Below, one piece after another: positions 1-7,495 of a stretch of DNA of 31,375 nucleotides. Below the pieces are notes generated by a model. That model was given only the letters and a program-made list of their open reading frames with translations, made no database searches and was not told the DNA's origin. Positions within the stretch are counted from its first letter, which is position 1, and the number at the start of each line of letters is the position of its first letter. Location of the stretch: assembly GCA_009774465.1 (NCBI GenBank), contig VSNT01000007.1, positions 24,979 to 56,353 on the forward strand. Reading direction: 5' to 3'. Source of the DNA: Lachnospiraceae bacterium. Lineage in GTDB: Bacteria > Bacillota_A > Clostridia > Lachnospirales > Lachnospiraceae. A program made the position numbers and the translations under genes.

Positions 1-2
1 AA

Positions 3-55
3 GTAAAAGGTGAGCCGCTTTAAGCGGCGCCGGCTACGCAAGCAGACGCTTTTAC
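3..55. repeat. Short structured repeat with inverted ends
   Basis: The ends GTAAAAG (3-9) and CTTTTAC (49-55) are exact inverted complements. Inside lies a second hairpin, GCCGCTT (14-20) with AAGCGGC (22-28), followed by GCCGGC. All three plus frames close within the first 23 bases, so no plus-strand gene can be followed in from the edge. The remaining bases to 138 hold no gene I can support, only loose CTGAAC/ACTGAAG repeats. It resembles a small palindromic intergenic element, but with one copy at the window edge this is inference. Confidence 0.35.
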
Positions 56-138
56 GAATGAATGAGCACTGAACTGTGAGCTGCGAAGTACTGAAGCTGA
101 ACTATTCCCCGTCCCCACTACTTCCTTCCCATACTCTC

Positions 139-513
139 CTAATACTTCTCCGGATAATCCGTCCCCGTCTCCCCCTGCATTTTCCGAATATACTGATCAG
201 GCTCTTTTGCCATATCTAAAAATGTATTGAAGGCCAGCAGGACCATCCTGTCCCCATTTTGCCTGGTGCCGCTGTTATCCTGATCCAGTCTTGCCTTAAA
301 ATGATCCATCTGCCAGATCATTACATCCACCACCGTATATCCCTCCACATTTGTTCTGCAGGCAAAATTTCCGTTTTCCATAAAGTAGACAAATTCTTCA
401 TAAACTTCTTTATTCTGCATTAATTTTTGAAAAAATTCCTCCGCAAATATATTGCTTTCCCCTGCATATGTACATAAATTCCTTATCCACTCCATTACAT
501 TATTCTGCTCCAT
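139..513 (-). CDS. Small soluble protein of unknown function, divergent from vanRS-like pair
   Basis: I do not recognise this 124-residue protein. The start at 513 (MEQNNVMEWIRN) is chosen because GAAGGAG lies 5 bases upstream; an upstream in-frame ATG at 570 lacks a ribosome-binding site and sits inside a perfect palindrome. There is no signal peptide or membrane segment. The protein is mostly helical and acidic, with aromatic clusters (EEFVYFMENGNF, DVMIWQMDHFKARLD) and a C-terminus ending in TDYPEKY. It is transcribed away from the VanR/VanS-like genes from a good promoter (-35 TAGACA, 17-base spacer, -10 TATAAT) lying inside an inverted repeat shared with the vanR promoter. It is therefore a natural candidate target of that two-component system. 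That link is inference from layout only. Confidence 0.75.
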   Translation of the reverse strand: MEQNNVMEWIRNLCTYAGESNIFAEEFFQKLMQNKEVYEEFVYFMENGNFACRTNVEGYTVVDVMIWQMDHFKARLDQDNSGTRQNGDRMVLLAFNTFLDMAKEPDQYIRKMQGETGTDYPEKY

Positions 514-564
514 ACTGCTCCTTCTTTCCGTACTGTTGTCACATTCCCTGCAACTTGGACAAAT

Positions 565-602
565 GGACATGCCGGCATGTCCGCCTGCCCGTTGCCCACG
601 GG
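565..602 (-). promoter_or_regulatory. Two leader hairpins upstream of the small unknown gene
   Basis: GGACATGCCGGCATGTCC at 565-582 is a perfect 18-base palindrome. Next to it, CCCGT (588-592) and ACGGG (598-602) form a second hairpin with a 5-base loop. Both fall between the predicted minus-strand transcription start (near 617) and the start codon at 513, so they would lie in the mRNA leader. The palindrome could instead be a protein-binding operator; the sequence alone does not decide. Confidence 0.4.
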
Positions 603-623
603 AGTGAAATCCTTTAGAATTTC

Positions 624-652
624 ATTATACTTATTACACACATAAATGTCTA
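624..652 (-). promoter_or_regulatory. Promoter of the small unknown gene
   Basis: On the minus strand -35 TAGACA (647-652) and -10 TATAAT (624-629) are separated by 17 bases, giving 11 of 12 consensus positions. It drives the gene starting at 513 and overlaps the left half of the inverted repeat at 633-672. Confidence 0.6.
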
Positions 653-672
653 CAACTTATAACATGTGTAAT
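633..672. promoter_or_regulatory. Inverted repeat between divergent promoters, candidate VanR-like operator
   Basis: ATTACACA (633-640) and TGTGTAAT (665-672) are exact inverted 8-mers separated by 24 bases. The right arm touches the -35 box of the vanR-like promoter and the left arm lies within the spacer of the minus-strand promoter. A dimeric regulator bound here could control both directions. That the VanR-like protein is the binder is inference. Confidence 0.4.
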
Positions 673-700
673 TGACATGCTTCTCCATTTATTATAATAT
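672..700 (+). promoter_or_regulatory. Promoter of the vanRS-like pair
   Basis: The -35 box is TTGACA (672-677). The -10 is either TATAAT (693-698, 15-base spacer) or TAATAT (695-700, 17-base spacer). TGGAGG follows at about 705-710, then ATG at 719. Confidence 0.6.
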
Positions 701-718
701 TTTTATGGAGGTATACTT

Positions 719-1420
719 ATGAGTGAAAAAATACTAGTTGTTGATGACGAAAAAGAAATTACAGATTTAATTACCCTCTATTTACAAAGTGACGATTATA
801 CCGTCTATTCTTTTTATGATCCCATAGAAGCCTGTCGTCTTGCAGAAACAATGGAGTTTGACCTTGCCATTTTAGATGTTATGATGCCGGGGATGGATGG
901 TTTTAAGCTCTGCCAGAAAATCAGGGAGCATCACAATTACCCTATTATCATGCTTACTGCCAAGGAAGCTGAAACTGATAAGATCACCGGACTGACCTTG
1001 GGCGCTGACGATTACATGACCAAGCCCTTCCGTCCCTTAGAGCTGATTGCCCGGGTAAAAGCGCAGCTTCGAAGATATAAAAAATATAATCAGATCTCGG
1101 CTAATAATGATGATTCAAACATCATCATTCATGGCGGGCTTATGCTGAACAATTTAACCCATGAATGCACCCTGGATGAAAGGCCTTTATCCTTAACCCC
1201 CACGGAATTTACGATTCTTTATGTTCTGTGTCAGAAAAAAGGTCAGGTTATCAGCGCGGAAGAACTGTTCCATTCCGTCTGGGGTGAAGAATATTTCAGC
1301 AAAAGCAACAACACCATCACAGTGCATATCAGGCATCTGCGTGAAAAAATGAATGATTCTTTTGAAGATCCAAAATACATTAAAACTATCTGGGGGTGTG
1401 GGTACAAAATTGAAGGCTAA
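719..1420 (+). CDS. vanR: VanR-like OmpR-family response regulator
   Basis: This 233-residue response regulator has a receiver domain at about 1-118 with acidic pocket VVDDE (D9-D10), phospho-acceptor D53 (ILDVMMPG) and the conserved KPF lysine. A winged-helix DNA-binding domain follows at about 135-233. From memory it is closely similar to VanR of the VanA glycopeptide-resistance operon: the stretches ADDYMTKPFRPLELIARV, LTPTEF and FSKSNNTITVHIRHLREKM match almost word for word. The kinase gene overlaps its 3' end by 23 bases, as I recall for Tn1546. No vanH, ligase or vanX gene follows; purL lies convergent downstream. The pair therefore looks like an orphan cell-wall-sensing system rather than a resistance operon. 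The family call is firm, the inducer unknown. Confidence 0.9.
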   Translation: MSEKILVVDDEKEITDLITLYLQSDDYTVYSFYDPIEACRLAETMEFDLAILDVMMPGMDGFKLCQKIREHHNYPIIMLTAKEAETDKITGLTLGADDYMTKPFRPLELIARVKAQLRRYKKYNQISANNDDSNIIIHGGLMLNNLTHECTLDERPLSLTPTEFTILYVLCQKKGQVISAEELFHSVWGEEYFSKSNNTITVHIRHLREKMNDSFEDPKYIKTIWGCGYKIEG

Positions 1421-2555
1421 GGATAAAACAAAATTTTTCATAGTGCTAATCCTCTTCCTTGGCCTTGCACTGGGCATCGGCTATGGCATTTACTATCTTA
1501 CAGATGTGGTTCTCAACGGTTCATTTCTCGACTGGTTTTCTAAAAATTATTTCCAGATGGAATCCCTGAAAGATCCAAAAACCAACGAGATCAGAATTAT
1601 ATATACACCCATCTGGCCCCAGTTAAAACACTTTCTTCTCACTTTGTTTTTATTTCTTCTGGTACTTTTTGTCCTCTCTGTCTATCTGGCCGCACATTTT
1701 TATGCCAGACTGCAGGTACGCAAATCCATTTCAAGAACCAGCCGGATGCTGCATGCCTATATTCATCATGACATTGATTCTGATGATGTGTTTCCCCCTT
1801 CTTATGCTGAAGTGGCCACACAGATTGTACAATTAAAATCCACTATGCAGCGTCACGAGCAGGCAGTAAAAACAGAAACAGAACGGAAAAACGACCTGAT
1901 TGCCTATCTTGCCCATGATTTAAAAACACCTCTCACTTCTGTGATCGGCTATTTGGATTTGTTGGAAGAAGCGGCAGATATGCCGGAAAAACAACGGAAA
2001 AAATATATTCATATTACACTGGAAAAGGCGCTTCGCCTTGAAAAAATGATCAATGAATTTTTTGAAATCACCCGTTATAATCTACAGGAAATTATTCTTG
2101 AAAAAGAAACCATTGACCTGTCCTTTATGCTGGTACAGTTAACTGACGAATTTTATCCCCTTCTTTCCGATCATGGAAATACCATAGAGCTACAGGCAGA
2201 AGAGGATCTGACTGTTTATGGCGATTCCGTCAAGCTGGCAAGGGTTTTCAATAATATTCTGAAAAATGCCATATCCTACAGTTATCCCAACTCCCCAATC
2301 AAAGTTTATGCAGGCAAGCGGGAAAAAGACATTTTTATCTGCTTTATCAATCAGGGAAAGAGTATCCCACAGGAAAAGTTAAATGCCATTTTTGAAAAGT
2401 TCTTCCGAATGGATGAAGCCCGAAGCACCAACACCGGAGGTGCGGGCTTAGGGCTTGCCATTGCAAAAGAAATTGTAACACTACATGGAGGCAGCATAAA
2501 CGCATCCAGTGAAAATGAAATGACCACTTTCAGCGTTACCCTGCCTCAACCATAA
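1398..2555 (+). CDS. vanS: VanS-like membrane sensor histidine kinase
   Basis: This 385-residue kinase has two N-terminal membrane helices (about 12-33 and 78-100) around a roughly 45-residue outside loop, a linker with coiled-coil character, a HisKA domain with YLAHDLKTPLTSVIGYL (His173), an N-box FNNILKNA and a G2 box GGAGLGLAIAKEI. The start is placed at GTG 1398 (MGTKLKAKDK), inside the end of vanR. Recalled VanS proteins begin at the equivalent overlapping position, and the alternative ATG at 1353 would bury even more of vanR. From memory the catalytic half is strikingly VanS-like (FFEITRYNLQ, ARVFNNILKNA, IFEKF.RMD.ARS), while the sensor loop differs. That fits a different or lost ligand. 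Transcription converges with purL across the repeat at 2558-2624. Confidence 0.9.
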   Translation: MGTKLKAKDKTKFFIVLILFLGLALGIGYGIYYLTDVVLNGSFLDWFSKNYFQMESLKDPKTNEIRIIYTPIWPQLKHFLLTLFLFLLVLFVLSVYLAAHFYARLQVRKSISRTSRMLHAYIHHDIDSDDVFPPSYAEVATQIVQLKSTMQRHEQAVKTETERKNDLIAYLAHDLKTPLTSVIGYLDLLEEAADMPEKQRKKYIHITLEKALRLEKMINEFFEITRYNLQEIILEKETIDLSFMLVQLTDEFYPLLSDHGNTIELQAEEDLTVYGDSVKLARVFNNILKNAISYSYPNSPIKVYAGKREKDIFICFINQGKSIPQEKLNAIFEKFFRMDEARSTNTGGAGLGLAIAKEIVTLHGGSINASSENEMTTFSVTLPQP

Positions 2556-2557
2556 TT

Positions 2558-2624
2558 TTTATTCCCGCGAGCAGTCGCCAAAGTCATACTTGCATGACCT
2601 TGGCGACTGATGCAGGGTATTTCA
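2558..2624 (-). repeat. AGTGAAATACCC/GGGAATAAA repeat, copy A (after purL)
   Basis: Read on the minus strand this 67-base copy starts with the purL stop codon TGA inside AGTGAAATACCC and ends in TGCTCGCGGGAATAAA. Between these ends is a 16-bp stem (2572-2587 with 2594-2609, 6-base loop). The single non-Watson-Crick position is G-U in minus-strand RNA but A-C in plus-strand RNA, so the fold suits the purL transcript better. There is no U-run after the stem, so it is not a standard intrinsic terminator. It separates convergent vanS and purL. Copies B and C are at 25557 and 28321. Confidence 0.7.
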
Positions 2625-5600
2625 CTTAAAATACTCCACTCCTGATTCAAATATCTTAAGATCCTGCTCTCCATAAATGTTTACTGCCACACCATCGCCG
2701 CGGCGCTCCACATGCGCCATCTTTCCCAAAATTCTTCCATCCGGCGACGTAATCCCTTCAATGGCGGCATAGGAACCATTGATATTCCACTCTTCATCCA
2801 TTGATACACTGCCATTTAAATCTGCATACTGGGTTGCCACCTGTCCATTTGCAAAAAGCTTTTCCAGCCATTCTTTTGATGCTACAAATCTTCCTTCTCC
2901 ATGAGAAGCAGGCGTTACATAGGTTTGCCCAAGTACTGCTTTCTGCAGCCAGGGAGATTGATTGGAAACTACTTTTGTGTACACCATCTTGGAAATATGA
3001 CGGTTGATGGTATTAAAGGTAAGTGTAGGAGAATCTTCCTTTTGCCCTGTAATCTCTCCATAAGGCACCAGCCCCAGCTTAATCAGGGCCTGGAATCCGT
3101 TACAGATACCAAGAGCCAGGCCGTCTCTTTCATTGATCAGCTTCATAACTGCTTCTTTAATCTGAGCATTCTGGAAAGCTGCTGCAAAAAACTTGGCGCT
3201 TCCATCGGGTTCATCCCCTGCTGAAAATCCTCCGGGGAACATAATAATCTGTGACTGGTCGATATCCTTTTTAAATACCTCAACAGACTCTCTGATTTCC
3301 TCTGGCGACTGATTCTTAAATACTCTGGTAATCACTTCCGCTCCAGCCTTCTTAAAGGCCTTTGCACTGTCATATTCACAATTAGTTCCCGGAAATACCG
3401 GTATAAATACCGTAGGTTTTGCTTTTTTATGCCTGCACACATAAACATGCTCCGCCTTAAAAATCCTGCTTTCTACCGGCTCAGCACCTTTTTCCGCTTT
3501 GGTGGGGAATACTTTTTCAAGTTTGGACTTCCATGCGTTTAAGGCTTCCTCCATAGTTACAGTTACATTTTGATAAGTAAATGCCTTCTCATCGTTTACA
3601 TCCGCCACTTTTCGGAAGTTCAGCTTTTCAGCTTCGCCGCCATTTTCCTTTTCTTCAAACAGAGCCGCCGCGTCTGCACTGCTCATTTCAAGTACAATAT
3701 CTCCCAGGCAGTTTTCAAATAAATCCACTGCCTTTAATTCTTCCATAAATCTGACGCCTGACTGATTGCCGAAAGCCATCTTGCTTATCCCCGCCAAAAG
3801 CCCTTTTGAGTCAAGAGCATAGGCCGCTTTTACTCTGCCTTCCCGCATTAGCCCGGTAATATAGCTGTAAGTGCTCATTGCATGATCGTAAACCGGAATA
3901 TCATATTCATCCTTATCAAACCAGAATTGAATCAGTTCATCCCCTGCTTCCTTTAATTCCGGTGTGATTATTTCATTCTTTTTCCCTATATCAACTGCGA
4001 AAGATACCAGCGTGGGCGGCACGTCAATATCGTTAAAAGTACCTGACATACTGTCCTTTCCTCCAATGGAAGGAAGTCCGTATCCAATCTGTGCGTCATA
4101 AGCGCCAAGGAGCGCTGAAAAAGGCTGCCCCCATCTTTCCGGATCAGAGGTCATTCGCTTAAAATATTCCTGGAAGGTGAAACGGATTTTGCTGAAATCA
4201 CCGCCTGCTGCCACAATTTTAGCCATAGATTCCGTAACCGCATAAACAGCTCCATGATAAGGACTCCACTTGGAAAGATATGGATCAAATCCATAGCTCA
4301 TCATGGTAATCGTATCTGTTTTTCCTTCTAAAACAGGAAGCTTTGCCGCCATAACCTGGGTTTCCGTAAGCTGATATTTACCTCCATAGGGCATCAGTAC
4401 GCTTCCCGCACCAATGGAAGAATCAAACATCTCCACAAGCCCTTTTTGTGAACATACATTAAGGTCGCTTAACAGGGTAAGCCATGCGCCTTTTATATCC
4501 TGAGCCTCCAGTGCCTTCTGTACCCCTTCTGCCGCAATCTTCTTTAAGTAGTTCTCTTCCTGTTCCGGAATATCCACACTTACCTTTGTTTCCTGATGGG
4601 CTCCGTTGGTGTCAAGAAATGCTCTGGAAATATTGACAATTTCTTTTCCCCGCCATTTAAGCACCAGTCTGGGATCTCTGGTAACTACTGCAACAGGCAC
4701 CGCCTCAAGATTTTCTTCTGCGGCATATTCCAAAAAGGTATTCACATCCTCTTTAGCAACTACCACTGCCATTCTTTCCTGTGATTCGGAAATTGCCAGC
4801 TCGGTACCGTCAAGACCTGCATACTTTTTAGGCACCTTGTCAAGATCCACTATAAGGCCTGCTGCCAGCTCGCCAATTGCCACAGATACGCCGCCTGCCC
4901 CAAAGTCATTACATTTCTTAATAATCCTGCTGACCTCTCCTCTTCGGAAAAGTCTCTGTATTTTACGTTCCGTAGGAGCATTTCCTTTCTGCACCTCTGC
5001 TCCACACTTTTCAATTGAACTTTCCGTATGTACCTTGGAAGAACCGGTTGCACCGCCGCAACCGTCACGCCCTGTTCTTCCCCCAAGTAAAATAATGATA
5101 TCTCCAGGATCGGAAGTTTCCCGAATTACGTTTTTTCTTGGAGCAGCGCCCATAACAGCGCCAATCTCCATACGTTTTGCCACATAATCAGGATGATAAA
5201 TTTCCTTCACATAACCTGTGGCAAGTCCGATTTGGTTTCCATAGGAAGAATATCCGTCGGCTGCACCACGTACCAGCTTTTTCTGGGATAATTTTCCTTT
5301 TAAGGTTTCGGATACCGGAACCGTGGGATCGGCCGCACCGGTAATGCGCATGGCCTGATAAACATATCCTCTGCCTGATAAAGGATCTCTGATTGCACCC
5401 CCAAGACAGGTGGCCGCACCGCCAAAGGGTTCTATTTCCGTAGGATGATTATGGGTTTCATTTTTGAAAAATACCAGCCACTCTTCTTTAACAGGACCAT
5501 CCCCGTAATCCACCTCCACAGGAACCACAACAGAACAGGCGTTAATTTCATCAGACTCCTCCATATCCTGCAGCTTTCCGTCTTTTTTCAATTTGCGCAT

Positions 5601-6446
5601 TGCCATCAATGCCAAATCCATCAGACAGACAAATTTATCATTTCTGTCTGCATATATTTCGCTTCTGGTATCCAGATAGCTTTGATATGTGGTCTCAATG
5701 GGCGTTCTGTAATAACCTTCCTTAAATTCAATCTCCTTAAGCTCCGTAGAAAAAGTGGTGTGCCGGCAGTGATCTGACCAGTAGGTATCCAACACCCGTA
5801 TTTCTGTCATAGTAGGGTTTCTATGTTCCTCATTTTTAAAATAGTTCTGAATATGGAGGAAATCCTTAAAGGTCATGGCCAGTTCCAGGCTTTCATACAG
5901 CTCCCGTAACTTTTCTTCCTCCATACTGGTAAATCCGTCAAATATAATCACATCAGCAGGATCGTCGTATTCTGCAATCAACGTATCCGGTTTTTCCATC
6001 CCTGTTTCTCTGGAATCAACCGGATTAATACAGTATGCTTTTATGCTTTCAAATTCTTCAGAAGAAATTTCACCAATAATCAAATAGGTAACAGCAGTGT
6101 GAATGATAGGTTCCTCATCCTCTTTAAGAAACTTCACACACTGTATGGCGGAATCTGCCCGCTGGTCAAACTGCCCCGGCAGATATTCCACACTGAACAC
6201 CTGTCCATCCACAGGAACTTCAAACGATTCCCTGTATAAAATATCAACAGGCGGTTCTGCGAACACACCTTTAAGCGCCCGTTCAAAAGTTTCCTCCGAA
6301 AGGTTTTCCACATCATAGCGGATAAGTACGCGAACCTGACGAATACCTGTAATTCCCAGATAACTGCTGATTTCCTCTTTTAATTCTTTTGCCTTTACCG
6401 CAAAAGGAGCTTTCTTTTCTACATAGATACGTTTTACGTTTCCCAT
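2622..6446 (-). CDS. purL: Phosphoribosylformylglycinamidine synthase, single-chain
   Basis: PurL converts FGAR, glutamine and ATP to FGAM, step four of purine synthesis. The protein is 1274 residues, the long single-chain form with fused glutaminase. It has an N-terminal PurS-like region, the signature DTYWSDHCRHTTF, ATP-binding and FGAM-synthase repeats, and a C-terminal class-I glutaminase (about residue 1016 onward) with nucleophile Cys in LALGICNGFQ and partner His in MAHVERRGD. The start is placed at 6446 (MGNVKRIYVEKK). An in-frame ATG at 6530 would put a clear promoter inside the coding region. GGAGG lies 15 bases before the chosen ATG, an unusually long gap. It stands alone, 16 kb from purEMND, and ends in repeat copy A. 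Confidence 0.95.
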   Translation of the reverse strand: MGNVKRIYVEKKAPFAVKAKELKEEISSYLGITGIRQVRVLIRYDVENLSEETFERALKGVFAEPPVDILYRESFEVPVDGQVFSVEYLPGQFDQRADSAIQCVKFLKEDEEPIIHTAVTYLIIGEISSEEFESIKAYCINPVDSRETGMEKPDTLIAEYDDPADVIIFDGFTSMEEEKLRELYESLELAMTFKDFLHIQNYFKNEEHRNPTMTEIRVLDTYWSDHCRHTTFSTELKEIEFKEGYYRTPIETTYQSYLDTRSEIYADRNDKFVCLMDLALMAMRKLKKDGKLQDMEESDEINACSVVVPVEVDYGDGPVKEEWLVFFKNETHNHPTEIEPFGGAATCLGGAIRDPLSGRGYVYQAMRITGAADPTVPVSETLKGKLSQKKLVRGAADGYSSYGNQIGLATGYVKEIYHPDYVAKRMEIGAVMGAAPRKNVIRETSDPGDIIILLGGRTGRDGCGGATGSSKVHTESSIEKCGAEVQKGNAPTERKIQRLFRRGEVSRIIKKCNDFGAGGVSVAIGELAAGLIVDLDKVPKKYAGLDGTELAISESQERMAVVVAKEDVNTFLEYAAEENLEAVPVAVVTRDPRLVLKWRGKEIVNISRAFLDTNGAHQETKVSVDIPEQEENYLKKIAAEGVQKALEAQDIKGAWLTLLSDLNVCSQKGLVEMFDSSIGAGSVLMPYGGKYQLTETQVMAAKLPVLEGKTDTITMMSYGFDPYLSKWSPYHGAVYAVTESMAKIVAAGGDFSKIRFTFQEYFKRMTSDPERWGQPFSALLGAYDAQIGYGLPSIGGKDSMSGTFNDIDVPPTLVSFAVDIGKKNEIITPELKEAGDELIQFWFDKDEYDIPVYDHAMSTYSYITGLMREGRVKAAYALDSKGLLAGISKMAFGNQSGVRFMEELKAVDLFENCLGDIVLEMSSADAAALFEEKENGGEAEKLNFRKVADVNDEKAFTYQNVTVTMEEALNAWKSKLEKVFPTKAEKGAEPVESRIFKAEHVYVCRHKKAKPTVFIPVFPGTNCEYDSAKAFKKAGAEVITRVFKNQSPEEIRESVEVFKKDIDQSQIIMFPGGFSAGDEPDGSAKFFAAAFQNAQIKEAVMKLINERDGLALGICNGFQALIKLGLVPYGEITGQKEDSPTLTFNTINRHISKMVYTKVVSNQSPWLQKAVLGQTYVTPASHGEGRFVASKEWLEKLFANGQVATQYADLNGSVSMDEEWNINGSYAAIEGITSPDGRILGKMAHVERRGDGVAVNIYGEQDLKIFESGVEYFK

Positions 6447-6492
6447 GATGAGATTAATTATCCTCCGTTTTGTTTTGTTGTGTAACACTTTT

Positions 6493-6520
6493 ATTATACT
6501 GGTTTCATTGTATTTTGCAA
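6493..6520 (-). promoter_or_regulatory. purL promoter
   Basis: On the minus strand -35 TTGCAA (6515-6520) and -10 TATAAT (6493-6498) have a 16-base spacer. The predicted start lies about 40 bases before the purL ATG at 6446. No purine riboswitch fold fits in this short leader. A small GC hairpin, CCGGC/GCCGG, sits just upstream after the preceding gene. Confidence 0.65.
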
Positions 6521-6551
6521 GACCGGCCATAATATTGCCGGGATATTCCGT

Positions 6552-7493
6552 TTACTGATGAAGCCTGTGAATCAGACGGTATGCCACATCTCCCTGAGAG
6601 ATCAGAGCCTGTGTATGTGCAAAAAATACGATTCCGTCCGTAGGCGCCTTTATGATTTCCTTAATATAGCCTTCATAGGGATCAAGTATTTCCGCCAGGG
6701 GATATCCATACCTTACATCCTCTCCGGGCTTAACCAGTCCCCTGAACAGTCCTCCCGATTCTACAAATACATCCATAAGATCCTGCTCTAAAATCACATG
6801 GCTGATATAACCGCTGTGGCTTTCGTACCTTATAATGCCCATTCTGGTCAAAAAACGGAGCACTGCGGCAACCGACTGCTTTGCACTCGCCTCATCAACA
6901 GAATCATTTTTATTTGTATACACGGAAAAAGCCGCTGTCATGTCATTCTGCCAATTATAATTTAAAGTCTTTGTATCCAGAGGAGAAGGTTTTTTTATCA
7001 TCACATAAGGCAGTCCAAACAGATTTGCCAAAGAGGCATTTTGATATCCTGTTTCCATCATCCGTACATGGGGAACAAATTCTCCTTCAATATAAAAGCT
7101 GGTAAGCTGTATTCCGTAACTGTACTCCATAATCTTATAAAAAATATTGCAGGCAATCCGCTCAGTAGTATTTCCATCTGCTCTTCCCGGAAAGCACCTG
7201 TTAATATCAACATCTTCCACACCAAAAAACCGCCTGCCCACATTTAGTCCCATGCTGTTCACAACAGGTATTACCAGTATCTTTTTATTGGCATTCACGC
7301 AGCCATTGGCTTCCAGCTCTTTCAATGCCCTGACCAGTTGAGAGCATATATACATCTGCTGAATTTCATTTCCCCGAACAGAACCTAAAATACATGCTGC
7401 CGGATCCGCGTCTCTTCTTCCAAAGCAATAGCCCTGTACAACCATATCCTCCCGATAGGAAGAGTGAACTCTGCAGACTTCTTCTTTATACAT
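6552..7493 (-). CDS. Degenerate M14-family (aspartoacylase-like) protein, probably non-catalytic
   Basis: This 313-residue protein aligns by eye along its length with the upstream M14 protein (shared GNE, D-x-N-R/G-x-FPG and C-terminal beta domain ending in a biotinyl-like fold). The zinc and catalytic residues are replaced. The first ligand His is Arg40 (SVRGNE), the second His aligns with Phe133, and the catalytic Glu aligns with Lys167 (MIKKPS); only Glu43 remains. It therefore looks like a pseudoenzyme, perhaps a partner or regulator of its active neighbour. The start at 7493 is preferred because GGAGG is 7 bases before this ATG but only 1 base before the ATG at 7499. That upstream ATG overlaps the neighbour's TGA as ATGA. 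The length is not truncated, which argues for retained function. Confidence 0.85.
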   Translation of the reverse strand: MYKEEVCRVHSSYREDMVVQGYCFGRRDADPAACILGSVRGNEIQQMYICSQLVRALKELEANGCVNANKKILVIPVVNSMGLNVGRRFFGVEDVDINRCFPGRADGNTTERIACNIFYKIMEYSYGIQLTSFYIEGEFVPHVRMMETGYQNASLANLFGLPYVMIKKPSPLDTKTLNYNWQNDMTAAFSVYTNKNDSVDEASAKQSVAAVLRFLTRMGIIRYESHSGYISHVILEQDLMDVFVESGGLFRGLVKPGEDVRYGYPLAEILDPYEGYIKEIIKAPTDGIVFFAHTQALISQGDVAYRLIHRLHQ

Positions 7494-7495
7494 GA

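Noticed and set aside
719..2555. Glycopeptide-resistance operon
   Set aside because: Only the regulator and sensor are present; no vanH, D-Ala-D-Lac/Ser ligase or dipeptidase gene follows, so resistance cannot be claimed.
4606..5187. 193-codon open frame on plus strand inside purL
   Set aside because: Antisense to conserved purL coding sequence with no ribosome-binding site, and its composition reflects the purL codons in reverse.
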